This document shows positions 46,913 to 57,695 of a DNA stretch of 64,000 nucleotides, in pieces. The stretch lies in the NCBI RefSeq assembly GCF_042660705.1, contig NZ_JBHSUQ010000001.1, one strand, 5' to 3'. Source of the DNA: Undibacterium_A arcticum (lineage in GTDB: Bacteria > Pseudomonadota > Gammaproteobacteria > Burkholderiales > Burkholderiaceae_D). A program made the position numbers and the translations under genes. The notes below the pieces were generated by a model. It ran no database searches. It was not told where the DNA came from and saw only the letters and a list, made by a program, of their open reading frames with translations. The stretch's first letter is position 1; each line of letters opens with the position of its first letter.

Positions 46913-47698
46913 GCTTGACTCCATGCCCCAGATAGGCGCTGATAACTTCGGGATTTTGCTGGATTGCCACCGGCGGACCGTCGGCGATGATCTTTCCATA
47001 GTTCAGGACGACGATACGATCTGAGACGCCCATTACCAACGGCATGTCGTGTTCCACCAGGAGGATGGAAATGCCGCGTGCTCGGATCTTGCTGAGGAGC
47101 TCCATGAAATCCGCTGTCTCGGATGGATTCATGCCGGATGCCGGCTCATCGAGAAGCAGCAGCGTAGGATTGGCCGCAAGCGCGACTGCTACACCGAGTA
47201 GGCGTTGCGCGCCGTATGGCAAAGCGCCGCCAAGCTCGTTGGCGTATTCGGCGATACCGATGAAGTCGAGTATTTCCCATACTGTCTCGCGTTGGCGTGC
47301 TTCCTCGCGTTTGACGCTCGGCAGCGAAAGCAGCGTCGCCCATGCCGAGGCGCGGCCATGGCGGTGCAGGCCGGTGAGAACGTTTCGAACACCGTGTTCG
47401 TCGTGAAAAGACTGGTCTTTTGAAACGTCCGCACCAGTCCGACATCTGCCACTTCGTGCGGCTTGAGACGATGAAGCGGAGCCCCGCGAAAATGCACCTC
47501 TCCATTTGTCGGTCGCAAAAACCCTGTGACGACGTTGAATGCGGTGGTTTTTCCTGCGCCGTTCGGTCCGATCAGGCTCACCAGTTCCCCTTCCTTCACA
47601 TCGAATGTCATGTCGGATATTGCCACCAGGCCGCCGAAGTGGACCGCTACATGGCTGATCGACAGGATCGTTTTTTTGGTATGCGTTGCGTTGATCAT
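46905..47698 (-). CDS. livG: Liv-type ABC transporter ATPase LivG (one frameshift)
   Basis: ATP-binding subunit: HFGGLVAISDMTFDVKEGEL, Walker A GPNGAGKTT, VRTFQKTSLFTTNTVFE, and after the break LPYGAQRLLGVAVALAANPT with Walker B LLLLDEPASGMNPSE and LLVEHDMPLVMGVSDRI. Near 47386 GAAACG lacks one A: GAAAACG would read ENVLTGLHRHGRASAW and restores 264 residues. It overlaps livM by 4 bp. Confidence 0.92.
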
Positions 47699-48825
47699 GG
47701 CTTCATCTCCATTCTCGTTGAGAGCATCTTGGCAGACGCAAGTTTTGCCTCGTGAGCCGCTTTGTTTCTGCTGTCATGGTGGTCAGGCCATCGCGACGGC
47801 GAGTTCGACGTCGCCGGCCGCACATGGGCCGGTGCGCTGCCCGTTTTTCTGTGCCACCAGCCGGATACTGCCGGCACGATGCCGCGCGGCAGGAAGAAGA
47901 CAATGAGAATCATGACCACGCCGTAGACGATCCACTGAACTTCAGGCGCCGCGACGGCGCGCAACCCTACCGGCAGCACCCCGAAGATCAGGCCGCCGAC
48001 GACAGGACCGGCCAGCGTGCCCTTGCCGCCCGTGACGACCATGATCACCATCGTCACCGTGTAAATGAACAGGAAAATGTCCGGATCGATGATCCTGATG
48101 TAATGCGCGTAAAGTCCGCCAGCCGCACCCGCCAGCGCGGCCGCAGCAACCGCGGCGAACACGAGGTAGCGCGTAACGTCGATGCCAACGGAGGTGGCCA
48201 AGGGCTCGTTCTCTCTCAGAGCGATCATCGCGCGCCCCATGCGGGAGCGCACGATGCGTTGTATGAGTACATAGGCGATGAAAGCCAGCCCCAGCACCAG
48301 ATAGTAGTTCGGCGCCTTTTGCCAAAAGACCATCTCCCCGATTAAAGGCAGGTTGAATCCGATCGGCGGGATGTTGCTGAGTGCGAGCGGACCTTGCGTC
48401 AGATCGACCCAGTTGAGTGCCACCAGGCGAACGACTTCCGCAAAACTGATGGTGACGATAACGAAATACGCGCCCCGGATTTTGAACGATAGTTTGCCCA
48501 CTATGTACCCGAACAGACCTGCAACCAGCGTGCCCAGCAGAATCCCGGCGACTGGATGCCAGGGCTGGTGAACGATGCGAAAGTCGCCGAAAATCGGGAT
48601 GTCGAAACCAAGCGAAGTCAGCGCGCTGGTGTATGCACCAATGCCGAAGAAGGCGATGTGGCCCAGACTGAGCTGGCCGGTAAAACCGAGCAGGAGGTTC
48701 AGGCTCATCGCCCCGATGATAAAGATGCCGGTCGTGATCAGGATATGAAGAAAGTACTGATCATGCAGCCACAAGGGAACAGTCAGCAGGATGCCGACGA
48801 ATAGATAAGTCCAGAGATGTTTCAT
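47695..48825 (-). CDS. livM: Liv-type ABC transporter permease LivM
   Basis: Inner-membrane permease of 376 residues with about ten helices. LLLGFTGQLSLGHIAFFGIG, GAYFVIVTISFAEVVRLVAL and TGGKGTLAGPVVGGLIFGVL are LivM signatures. The C-terminal ~40 residues are polar and extend beyond most family members. It overlaps both neighbours by 4 bp. Confidence 0.93.
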   Translation of the reverse strand: MKHLWTYLFVGILLTVPLWLHDQYFLHILITTGIFIIGAMSLNLLLGFTGQLSLGHIAFFGIGAYTSALTSLGFDIPIFGDFRIVHQPWHPVAGILLGTLVAGLFGYIVGKLSFKIRGAYFVIVTISFAEVVRLVALNWVDLTQGPLALSNIPPIGFNLPLIGEMVFWQKAPNYYLVLGLAFIAYVLIQRIVRSRMGRAMIALRENEPLATSVGIDVTRYLVFAAVAAAALAGAAGGLYAHYIRIIDPDIFLFIYTVTMVIMVVTGGKGTLAGPVVGGLIFGVLPVGLRAVAAPEVQWIVYGVVMILIVFFLPRGIVPAVSGWWHRKTGSAPAHVRPATSNSPSRWPDHHDSRNKAAHEAKLASAKMLSTRMEMKP

Positions 48826-49694
48826 CCGATTCTCTCCCCGCGTACGTAGAACAGGCCTGTGGGTTTGAACATCAGGACTAGGATGATGAGAATGAAGCCC
48901 ATCGCGTCGCGATAGCCGGAGGAAACATAGCCGGAACCCAGCTCCTCGGCAAACGCAAGGATGAAGCCGCCGATGGCAGCCCCCGGGATACTGCCGAGGC
49001 CACCCAGAATGACGATGGCAAACGCTTTCAGCGCTGCCATATTGCCCATCGTGGTCGTCACCACGAACACCGGCCCGAGCAGTGCCCCGGCTGCAGCTGC
49101 GAGCCCGGAGCCAAGCGCAAATGTGACGGTGTAGATGGCATTGATATTGATCCCCATCAGGGAAGCCGTTTCCCGATCCTGGAACGTCGCCCGCATCGCC
49201 TTGCCCAGCGGGCTCTTGTTAATCAGGAGATAGGTTGCAAGAATCAGGATCATTGCTGCGCCAAGGACAACACGTAGCCACGAGATGGAGATGGGGCCGA
49301 TGATCAACGGTTCGGTAGAAAAGGGGGTTGGGACCGATTTTGCGACGCCGCCCCAGATCAGCAGTGCGATGTTCTGCAGGGCTATCCAGCAGCCGATCAT
49401 GACGATCATTGTCGAATCGATATCTGCATTGCGCATCCTGCGCAGAAACACTCTTTCGATGCAGGCTCCAAGCAGGATTCCAAGCATGATGGATACGGCC
49501 ATGGCGAGGAAGAAGTTCCACCCCAGCGCCGATACAAAGAAATAGGCCATGAAGCCACCGAATGAATACAGCTCTCCATGGGTGAAATTCACGACTTTCA
49601 TGATCCCGAGGATCAGGGTCAGACCGATCCCGAGAAGCGCATATGTGCCCCCCAGGATCAGCGCATTTGCTATGTGCTGAAGTAATTGGTCCAA
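48822..49694 (-). CDS. livH: Liv-type ABC transporter permease LivH
   Basis: Inner-membrane permease of about 290 residues: LDQLLQHIANALILGGTYAL, TLILGIMKVVNFTHGELYSF and GGLGSIPGAAIGGFILAFAE. No ATG fits the family N terminus. TTG 49694 is the likely start, with GGGAA a few bases upstream. The open frame upstream belongs to the gap before it. Intact, and unrelated in detail to the livH-like gene at the window start. Confidence 0.88.
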   Translation of the reverse strand: MDQLLQHIANALILGGTYALLGIGLTLILGIMKVVNFTHGELYSFGGFMAYFFVSALGWNFFLAMAVSIMLGILLGACIERVFLRRMRNADIDSTMIVMIGCWIALQNIALLIWGGVAKSVPTPFSTEPLIIGPISISWLRVVLGAAMILILATYLLINKSPLGKAMRATFQDRETASLMGININAIYTVTFALGSGLAAAAGALLGPVFVVTTTMGNMAALKAFAIVILGGLGSIPGAAIGGFILAFAEELGSGYVSSGYRDAMGFILIILVLMFKPTGLFYVRGERIG

Positions 49695-49823
49695 TTGGAT
49701 TCCCGCACGCGCCTGAAGACGAAGTGATTGTGGATGGCGCTGGATCCACAACATTCAAGACGAATGCCTGGCGTATTCCGCTGCAAGATTGCACAAAATA
49801 CACCAGGCTTCACCAGCTTTTCG

Positions 49824-50980
49824 TTACGGAACGAGCTCGACCTTTCCATTTTCGATTTTCACGAGATAGGTATTCGGCGTGCTTTGGCCGCTCTCTTTAC
49901 CCAGAGGGCCCGCCTTGCTGAAAGCGATCTTGCCGGTGAGGCCGGTCAACTCGGTTTTCCAGAGCGCATCGCGGATTTTCTCCGGATCCGGGCTGCCAGC
50001 CTTCGCGATTGCCGCCACGATAGTGCGAATCCCATCGTAGCCACGGAAACCTTCGGTCAGGCCAGCACCGTCATAGCCGCGCTTATTCCATTCGGCGATA
50101 AAGGCTTTGGCAGCCACCGGATCGGCGGATGCCTCAGGAAACCACGGCGCAAACATCATGTTATGCATCGAGCCATTCGCCGCAGAGCCGGCGTGTTCGA
50201 TCAACTGGTTCGGGCTTTGGGACCCACCCAGCGTAATGATCCGGCGTTTGAGCCCGAGGGACTGCGCCTGCTTCAGGACCAGTGTCAATTGCTCGACAGC
50301 GGTTGTAACGAACAACGTGTCGCTATCGGTGCCCTTGAGGGTCGACAGCTGCGACGTCATATCTTGGGCTGATGCATCCATGGTCAGCACGCGTCCGACG
50401 GTGACCCCCTTCTCCTTCAGCATGGCCTGGAATGCATCGGCCGAGCCTCGTCCCCAGTCATTGTTCACAACGAGCATGTCGGCTTTGCGGATGTTCAGCG
50501 CGGCGACATGCCTGGCAAAACTGAGGGCTTCCATGCCGTTGGTCGGGCAGATTCTGAAGACATAAGGATTACCCGATGTCGTGATCTTGTCCGCGCCCGA
50601 TGTCTCAACCACCATTGGCACCTTGTATTCCATCAGCTTCGGCATCGCTGCGAGCGTATAAGTGGAACTCCACGCACCCAGCATGACCGGTACCTTATCC
50701 CGGACAATCAGCTTCTCGGCAGCGTTAGCCGCTTCAGTCGGATTGCTCTTGTTGTCTTCAATAACAAGTTCAATTTGCTGCCGTTGATGCCTCCTTTCGT
50801 GTTGATTTCATCCGCCGCAATCTTCGCGCCGTTGGTCACGAAATTTCCGGATGCAGCGACCGCCCCGGTCAACGGTTGGTTCACCCCGATCTTTACGATG
50901 CCTGCAGCTTGCGTTTCAGCAGTTACCGCAAAACACACGGCAGCTGCGGCAAGAGTCATCCTAAACCATTTCTGTCTCAT
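49824..50980 (-). CDS. Liv-type ABC transporter binding protein (one frameshift)
   Basis: Periplasmic binding protein with signal peptide (MTLAAAAVCFAVTAETQAAG) and mature start VKIGVNQPLTGAVAASGNFV. The frame breaks near 50782 (AGCAAATTGAAC, one A short of SKIELVIEDNKSNP); the continuation is AANAAEKLIVRDKVPVMLGA and onwards. Restored length is 385 residues. AAAGGAGAAG precedes ATG 50980. First gene of livKHMGF, divergent from the CoA-transferase operon, which likely consumes the imported acid. Confidence 0.9.
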
Positions 50981-51311
50981 CCTTCTTCTCCTTTTGTATG
51001 CTTTGCCGTACAAGATGTCAGCTCAGTCTGCCTATGAATCTATCAATAGGACGTTAGAAAGTCAATGTTATTTTATTTTAATTTGCCATTTCACCGAACG
51101 GCCATTTGATTACTTGCACTCGACCTTTATTGGTGATATGGTTCCATCAATGGAATGATACAAACAATGAGGCGAAATAGCTTCTTGGTGTCAGCCATGC
51201 GAAGGGGCTATTGCTGTCGGGGCGCACTTAATTTCATGTCCGGGCATTCGATTCGCCGCCTTCTGCGCGTAACTCCCACTCGGGGATTATGTCAAAACAC
51301 TAGGAGACAAA
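50981..51311. promoter_or_regulatory. Divergent gap between the Liv importer and the CoA-transferase operon
   Basis: About 330 bp of AT-rich DNA with no gene, expected to hold both promoters. An imperfect ATTTATTTTA/TTGGTGATATGGTTCCAT stretch near 51068-51150 is the most AT-rich part. CTAGGAGACAAA precedes the ATG at 51312. No regulator gene is encoded nearby. Confidence 0.4.
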
Positions 51312-52266
51312 ATGGAAGTTAAATCTTATCTTGAACTGCGCGGCCAGCTTGCGGAGCGGGATCGAAGTCTGCGCGAAAAAGTGCTTTCGCTAGAAGAGGC
51401 GGCTGCATTGGTAAATGATGGGGACTCGGTAGGCATCGGCGGAAGCACACTGTCACGCACCCCGATGGCAATGATCTGGGCGCTGATCCGGGCCCGAAAA
51501 AAAGAGCTTTCAATCTCGCGCAGCATCGTCTCAAGTGACGGCGATCTGCTCTTCGCGTCCGGGATCTGCAACCACATCACTACCAGCTGGTTCAGTCAGG
51601 GAATCGTATGGGGAGTGTCCAAAGTCATGCGCCATTACGTCGAGAGTCGTAAAGCCCGATATGACGAGTGGAGCCATCTCGCGATGGGCATGCGCTTCAA
51701 GGCCGGCGCGATGGGCGTACCCTTCCTGCCCATGCGCTCGATGCTCGGCTCCGATGTCATGCGCCAGCGCCCGGAGGCGCGCCAGATCGATTGTCCTTTC
51801 ACCGGTGAAAACCTGTTGCTGGTACCGGCGCTCAATCCGGACGTGGCGATCATTCACGTACAGCGTTGCGACGCTTACGGCAACGCGCAGATGGATGGCT
51901 TGCAATTCATGGACATTGATCTTGCAATGGCCGCGAACAAGGTCATTTTGACAACTGAGAGGATCGTCTCCAACGATCAGATCCGGCGTGCTCCCGACCA
52001 AACAAAGATCCCGTTTCGCCGTCGATGCCGTGGTCGAAGTGCCGTTTGGCTCGGCACCGCACGAATGCAGCGGAGTCTACGAGCCGCTATTCCAGCACAT
52101 GGATTACTACACTTCGCTTGCCAATGGTGATCCGGTTGCCGGAATGGAGGAATATTTGAATCGCTATGTTCGCGAGCCAAAGACATGGAACGACTATCTA
52201 GGTCTTCTTGGATTAGATGAATTACTGGATGCTTCGCGCCGCGGAAGGAGTCTGCTCAATGACTGA
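51312..52266 (+). CDS. CoA-transferase family I, subunit A (one frameshift)
   Basis: Alpha-type subunit of a glutaconate/IpdAB-like CoA-transferase. LVNDGDSVGIGGSTLSRTPM, PFTGENLLLVPALNPDVAII and DAYGNAQMDGLQFMDIDLAM are typical. The frame breaks near 52010 (ATCCCGTTTC; KIPRFAVDAVVEVPFGSAPH expected, two bases short or one extra). Restored length is 318 residues. The last codons overlap subunit B (ATGACTGA). It probably activates the acid imported by the divergent Liv system. Confidence 0.85.
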
Positions 52267-53029
52267 TATCGCCAATTTCACCGCCGGCGAGCTGCTGGCG
52301 GTAATGAGTTCACGTTTACTCAAGGAAGGACAAATCGTGTTCGCCGGAGTGGGCGTGCCACTGTTGTCGGCAACGCTGGCACAACGTCTGCGTTGCCCCG
52401 GTCTCACGATCTTGTTCGAGGGGGGGGTCGTCGGTCCGATCATTGAGCCGGGTGCACTACCGCCATCAACCAACGAACAACGCTGTACAAAGCGCGCCAA
52501 TATGGTGCTCAGCAGTACCGACGTACTGCTTCTATTGCAACGTGGATACGTCGACATCGGCTTCATGGGCGGTGCGCAGATCGATATGTACGGCAATCTG
52601 AATTCATCGTATATCGGTAACCCTGCCAATCCGAAGACGCGTCTGCCGGGCACCGGCGGCGGCAACGACATCTCGAGCCTGACCCACATGATCGTCGCCA
52701 TGAAGCATGAAAGGCGTCGCTTCGTCGAAAAGGTTGACTTCGTCACCAGTCCGGGCTTCCTCAACGGCGGTACGACGCGTCGCGACCAAGGTCTTCTTGC
52801 CGGCGGCATGTACCGGGTAGTGACGGATCTGGGGATCTTCGGCTTCGACGACAGGAGCAAGAAAATGAAGGTCGTCGCACTTCATCCGGGCGTCAGCATC
52901 GAACAGGTTCATGACAACACAGGATTCCGACTTGCGTATGACCAAGATATCACAGTGACTGAGCTCCCAACCGAGCGTGAGCTCGGTGTGCTGCGCGAGC
53001 TCGACCCGGAGCGCCTTTATATCGCATAG
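52259..53029 (+). CDS. CoA-transferase family I, subunit B
   Basis: Beta-type subunit of 256 residues: GQIVFAGVGVPLLSATLAQR, LTILFEGGVVGPIIEPGALP, RGYVDIGFMGGAQIDMYGNL, RLPGTGGGNDISSLTHMIVA. In glutaconate CoA-transferase a beta-chain glutamate forms the CoA thioester; FEGG is the candidate but I cannot confirm alignment. IpdAB-type relatives instead hydrolyse ring intermediates, so transferase activity is likely but not certain. Confidence 0.85.
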   Translation: MTDIANFTAGELLAVMSSRLLKEGQIVFAGVGVPLLSATLAQRLRCPGLTILFEGGVVGPIIEPGALPPSTNEQRCTKRANMVLSSTDVLLLLQRGYVDIGFMGGAQIDMYGNLNSSYIGNPANPKTRLPGTGGGNDISSLTHMIVAMKHERRRFVEKVDFVTSPGFLNGGTTRRDQGLLAGGMYRVVTDLGIFGFDDRSKKMKVVALHPGVSIEQVHDNTGFRLAYDQDITVTELPTERELGVLRELDPERLYIA

Positions 53030-53084
53030 CGTCTGCATGTTTCACAAAATTTCAGAATGAAAATGACTTTACAGGAGAACACAC

Positions 53085-54046
53085 ATGGCTGGTCTGCATA
53101 ACACGTATGGTATCGCTGCTCGCAATTTCACGGCCTATCCGGAAATGCCGGATGCGAAGGCGCTGGTCGACTACGGCGTCAGAATGGAGGAATTGGGTTT
53201 GATTCGATTTGGGTCTGGGATCACATCCTCTTGGGCGTGCAGCCGAATTTCCCAATCATCGATTCGCTGACACTACTCACAGCCATTGCCGCCCGCACCA
53301 AAAAGATCAAGCTATCTACTGGCATTCTGGTACTGCCGCTGCGCAATCCGGTGGTGCTCGCTAAACAGCTCTCGAGCATGGATCAGCTCTCCGATGGCCG
53401 CCTCCTGCTGGCCATGGCCGCTGGCTGGTACAAGCGCGAGTTCGACGCTGTCGGCGTGCCTTTCGACCAGCGCGGCAAGATCATGGGCGAGAACCTCGAG
53501 ATTCTGAAACGCTTCTGGACCGAGGACATGGTCGAGGGCGAATGGACCAATCACAAGATACCCGCTGGGGTGATGTATCCGAAGCCAGTGCAGAAGTCCC
53601 GTCCGCCGCTCCTGATCGGCGGCTATGTCGATCGCGTACTGAAGCGGGCAGCAGTGGAAGGCGACGGATGGTTGACGTATTTCTACCGCCCCGAGAAATT
53701 CGCCAAGTCGTGGGCGAAGATCCGCAACTACGCCACGGAAGCAGGCAAGGATCCAGATACGCTCATGAATGGCGCGCAGCTTCCAATCATGATCGGCGAA
53801 TCGCGTGCCGCGGTGGAGGGAAAGATGATGGAATGGCTGAACACGGATTTTGATATTGCACAGGGAAGCGAATCGACCATGGACAGCGCGATCATGGGGA
53901 CCGTTGACGAATGCGTGGCGCAGCTCAAGGAGCACCTCGCCGCCGGCGTGCAGAAAATCGTCTTCGTTCCCTACAAGTACGAGATGAACCAGTGCGAGAT
54001 CATCGCGAAGGAAATCATCCCGCAACTTAGGGCATTTCAGGCGTGA
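53085..54046 (+). CDS. LLM-class flavin-dependent oxidoreductase (one frameshift)
   Basis: Luciferase-like TIM-barrel enzyme of 320 residues that uses FMN or F420. IIDSLTLLTAIAARTKKIKL, LPLRNPVVLAKQLSSMDQLS and DGRLLLAMAAGWYKREFDAV are the family core, and RPPLLIGGYVDRVLKRAAVE follows. The frame breaks near 53200 (GGTTTGATTCG, one T short of GFDSIWVWDHILLG). It lies between CoA-transferase and carboxylase genes, which suggests it oxidises an acyl-CoA or its free acid. The reaction is unknown. Confidence 0.85.
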
Positions 54047-54125
54047 CGCGCGCCGTCTTGCGTAGGACTGTTTTTTTCGATGAATGCGTAAATGGCGTTG
54101 GGTTGGACAACTGAAGGAAATTCGG

Positions 54126-55658
54126 ATGAAAGCCAATCACAACCAACTCGCACAACGCCGAGAGCAAGCTTTGCTCGGCGGCGGTGCGGAACGCATCGCC
54201 GCACATCACGCACGCGGCAAGCTCACTGCGCGGGAGCGTGTCGAGCTACTACTCGACCAAGGGTCCTGCATTGAGTTTGACATGTTTGTGGAACATCGGT
54301 GCGCGGACTTCGGGATGGCGGCGAACAAGATGCCGGGTGATGGCGTCATCACCTGCCAGGGCACCATCAACGGACGCCCGGTATTTCTCTTCGCAAAGGA
54401 TATTTCAGCATTCCACGGCACGCTATCCGAATCACATGCACGGAAGATTGCCAAGATCCAGGATTTGGCGCTCAAGAACCGCGCCCCCCTCATCGGGCTT
54501 TTCGACAGCGATGGCGCACGCGTTCAGGAGGGTACGGCGGCACTTGCAGGCTACGGCGAGCAGTATCGGCGCAGCGTGGCAGCGTCGGGCGTCATTCCCC
54601 AGATTTCGGTGATTCTGGGCCCATGCCCGGGCGCCGACGCGTTCTCACCGCCGATGACTGATTTCGTCTTTATGGTGAATGATACGAGTTCAATGTTTGT
54701 GACCGGACCGGACGTGGTGCAAACCATCACTAATGAAACGGTTACCGTTGAGGAACTCGGGGGCGCCTCTGTGCATACCACGCAATCATCGGTGGCAGAT
54801 AGCAACTATGATAACGATGTCACGGCGATTCTACAGATGCGGCGCCTGGTCGACTTCTTGCCGGCGAACAACCTGGATGGCGTCCCGGAGTGGTCCAGCT
54901 TTGATGATTGGGAACGGATCGAGCCCTCGCTTGATACGCTCATCCCGGAAGACCCGGACCAGCCCTACGACATCAAGGAGCTGATCCTCAAGGTGGTGGA
55001 TGAAGGCGACTTCTTCGAGATCCAGGCGATGTTTGCATCCAATATCGTGACCGGATTCGGGCGCATCGCAGGGCGCACCATAGGCATCGTCGCGAATCAG
55101 CCCATGGTGCTTGCCGGCGTGCTTGACTCCGACGCTGCACGCAAGGCGGCTCGCTTCGTGCGCTTTTGCGATGCTTTCGGTATACCCGTCGTCACGTTGG
55201 TTGACGTTCCGGGTTTCCTGCCAGGCACATCGCAGGAACATGGTGGCCTCATCAAGCACGGCGCCAAGCTGTTATTCGCTTTTTCGCAGGCGACCGTGCC
55301 GCTGGTTACCGTAGTCACCCGCAAGGCATTCGGCGCCGCATATACCATTATGGGCTCCAAGCATATCGGAGCCGACGTGAATTATGTGTGGCCCACTGCG
55401 CACATCGGGCTCATGAGCGCGAAGAGTGCCTTGGCAATAATCGACGGCTGCACCGAAAATGATCCGGATCAAGTCGCGGAGCGCGTAAAGAAGTACGAAG
55501 AATGTTTCAACTCGTCTTTTGCCGCAGCAAAACAAGGCTATGTCGATGACATCATCATGCCTTGTCAGACCAGGCGGCACATTGCGCAGGCACTTGCTGC
55601 GCTGGTGCGCAAGACGAGCGAGCAACCGTGGCGCAAGCACGACAACATTCCCCTATAA
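54126..55658 (+). CDS. Acyl-CoA carboxylase carboxyltransferase (beta) subunit
   Basis: Biotin-dependent carboxyltransferase of 510 residues, propionyl-CoA carboxylase/geranyl-CoA carboxylase type. ARGKLTARERVELLLDQGSC, PLIGLFDSDGARVQEGTAAL and ISVILGPCPGADAFSPPMTD mark the N-terminal half, and VDVPGFLPGTSQEHGGLIKH and AFGAAYTIMGSKHIGADVNY the C-terminal acyl-CoA site. ATG 54126 follows GAAGGAAATTCGG. The precise acyl-CoA substrate cannot be told. Confidence 0.9.
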   Translation: MKANHNQLAQRREQALLGGGAERIAAHHARGKLTARERVELLLDQGSCIEFDMFVEHRCADFGMAANKMPGDGVITCQGTINGRPVFLFAKDISAFHGTLSESHARKIAKIQDLALKNRAPLIGLFDSDGARVQEGTAALAGYGEQYRRSVAASGVIPQISVILGPCPGADAFSPPMTDFVFMVNDTSSMFVTGPDVVQTITNETVTVEELGGASVHTTQSSVADSNYDNDVTAILQMRRLVDFLPANNLDGVPEWSSFDDWERIEPSLDTLIPEDPDQPYDIKELILKVVDEGDFFEIQAMFASNIVTGFGRIAGRTIGIVANQPMVLAGVLDSDAARKAARFVRFCDAFGIPVVTLVDVPGFLPGTSQEHGGLIKHGAKLLFAFSQATVPLVTVVTRKAFGAAYTIMGSKHIGADVNYVWPTAHIGLMSAKSALAIIDGCTENDPDQVAERVKKYEECFNSSFAAAKQGYVDDIIMPCQTRRHIAQALAALVRKTSEQPWRKHDNIPL

Positions 55659-55688
55659 CCGCATGAATCACGGATAACAACAAGATCC

Positions 55689-57695
55689 ATGTTTTCAATT
55701 CTTATCGCCAACCGTGGCGAAATCGCATGCCGGATCATCAAGACCGCGCGCCGCATGGGCATTAAGACGGTTGCCGTCTACTCGGATGCCGACAAGCGGG
55801 CGCTACATGTCGAAATGGCCGACGAATCAGTGCATATAGGACCCGCCGCTGCCGGTGAGTCCTACTTGGTCATGGAAAAGATCATTGCCGCCTGCCGGCG
55901 GACGAACGCGGACGCAGTCCATCCCGGCTATGGTTTTTTGTCCGAGCGAGCCGCGTTCGCCAAGGCGTTGCAGGCGGCTGAGTTGGTTTTCATCGGGCCC
56001 AATCCGAAGGCCATGGAGGCCATGGGTGACAAAATCGAGTCGAAAAAGTGCGCCAGCGCCGCGCATGTCTCGACCATTCCCGGCTATCTCGGCGTCATCG
56101 CCGATCCGGATCACGCGGTGCAGATCGCCGACGAGATAGGCTACCCGGTTATGATCAAGGCCTCTGCCGGTGGCGGCGGAAAAGGCATGCGTATCGCCTA
56201 CTCGGCGTCCGAGGTTGCCGACGGTTTCGCGCGCGCCAAATCCGAAGCGGCATCCTCGTTCGGAGATGATCGCGTCTTCGTCGAGAAATTCATTGTCGAT
56301 CCGCGTCACATCGAAATACAGATACTCGGCGACAAGCACGGCAACCTCATTTATCTCGGCGAACGCGAGTGCTCGATTCAGCGACGCAACCAGAAGGTCA
56401 TCGAAGAAGCGCCGTCACCGTTTCTCAACGACGCAATGCGCAAAAAAATGGGTGACCAGGCCGTGGCGCTGGCCAGAGCGGTAGGATACGACTCGGCGGG
56501 CACCGTCGAATTCGTTGCGGGGCAAGACGGCTCGTTCTACTTCCTCGAGATGAACACGCGTCTGCAAGTCGAACATCCAGTGACGGAACTGATCACGGGT
56601 ATCGATCTGGTCGAACAGATGATCCATGTTGCGGCCGGAGGCAAGCTCGCGCTTACGCAGGCTGACGTGAAACTCAACGGCTGGGCTGTCGAGAGCCGTA
56701 TCTACGCCGAAGACCCGACAAACAATTTCATGCCGGCGACTGGCCGTCTCGTGAGCTACCGCCCCCCTGCCGAAGGCACCCATCAGGGCATCACTCTGCG
56801 TAATGATACGGGCGTGTATGAGGGCGGAGAAATATCCGTCCACTACGACCCCATGATAGCCAAACTCGTCACGCACGCGCCGACGCGCCAGCAGGCGATC
56901 GCATCGCAGTGCCATGCCCTCGACGCTTTCGTGATCGACGGCATTCGCCATAACATCCCCTTTCTTTCCGCGCTCATGCGCCACCCCCGATGGCACGCAG
57001 GTAATCTCTCAACGGCGTTCATCGCAGAAGAGTTTAAAGGGGGCTTCGCGCTATCGGAACCTACGGGGTGCCTGGCACGGAGGTTGGCAGCCGTGGCTGC
57101 GGCAATCGACGACCTTTCTGCCGTCAGACAACATGCGATTTCCAAGTCGGTACGGGGCATGCTAGCAAGGCCGCATCGACGCGAACGCGTGGTGATGCTC
57201 CATGCGGCACGCTTCGACGTATCGGTGGAAACTACGTCCGATGGCTGCCTAGTTCGCTTCGACCGCGACGAGGAACCCGCTCATATCGTTGTGTCTGACT
57301 GGCGGCCAGGTCAACTTGTTTGGTGCGGCACGGTCGACGCCGAGAACATGGCGGTTCAAGTACGTCCCGTCCTGAACGGGATGACACTGGCGCATGCCGG
57401 TACGCACGTCAAAGCGCGTGTCTTCACGCGTCGCGAAGCCGAACTCATTACTTTCATGCCCTCGAAAAAGGTCGACGCCGCCGACACGCAGCTTCACTGT
57501 CCGATGGCAGGCGTCATCATGTTGATAGCGGTAGAGGTCGGCCAAGAGGTTAAGGCTGGTGACCCGCTATGCGTCATCGAGGCGATGAAGATGGAGACCA
57601 CATTGCATGCAGCGCGGACCGGGGTCGTGTCGAAAATCAGCGTTAGAACAGGAGACCTCCTGGCAGCGGAGGCCGTGATCATGGAGTTTGCATGA
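55689..57695 (+). CDS. Acyl-CoA carboxylase biotin carboxylase/carrier (alpha) subunit
   Basis: 668 residues: biotin carboxylase domain (~1-445: ILIANRGEIACRIIKTARRM, ATP loop KASAGGGGKGMRIAY, RDCSIQRRNQK-type GERECSIQRRNQKVIEEAP, EMNTRLQVEHPVTE), a linker domain, and a C-terminal biotinyl carrier domain with the modified lysine in EAMKMETTLHA. It pairs with the beta subunit 30 bp upstream. Domain order is that of PccA/MccA. It needs biotin, whose synthesis genes flank this region. Confidence 0.93.
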   Translation: MFSILIANRGEIACRIIKTARRMGIKTVAVYSDADKRALHVEMADESVHIGPAAAGESYLVMEKIIAACRRTNADAVHPGYGFLSERAAFAKALQAAELVFIGPNPKAMEAMGDKIESKKCASAAHVSTIPGYLGVIADPDHAVQIADEIGYPVMIKASAGGGGKGMRIAYSASEVADGFARAKSEAASSFGDDRVFVEKFIVDPRHIEIQILGDKHGNLIYLGERECSIQRRNQKVIEEAPSPFLNDAMRKKMGDQAVALARAVGYDSAGTVEFVAGQDGSFYFLEMNTRLQVEHPVTELITGIDLVEQMIHVAAGGKLALTQADVKLNGWAVESRIYAEDPTNNFMPATGRLVSYRPPAEGTHQGITLRNDTGVYEGGEISVHYDPMIAKLVTHAPTRQQAIASQCHALDAFVIDGIRHNIPFLSALMRHPRWHAGNLSTAFIAEEFKGGFALSEPTGCLARRLAAVAAAIDDLSAVRQHAISKSVRGMLARPHRRERVVMLHAARFDVSVETTSDGCLVRFDRDEEPAHIVVSDWRPGQLVWCGTVDAENMAVQVRPVLNGMTLAHAGTHVKARVFTRREAELITFMPSKKVDAADTQLHCPMAGVIMLIAVEVGQEVKAGDPLCVIEAMKMETTLHAARTGVVSKISVRTGDLLAAEAVIMEFA

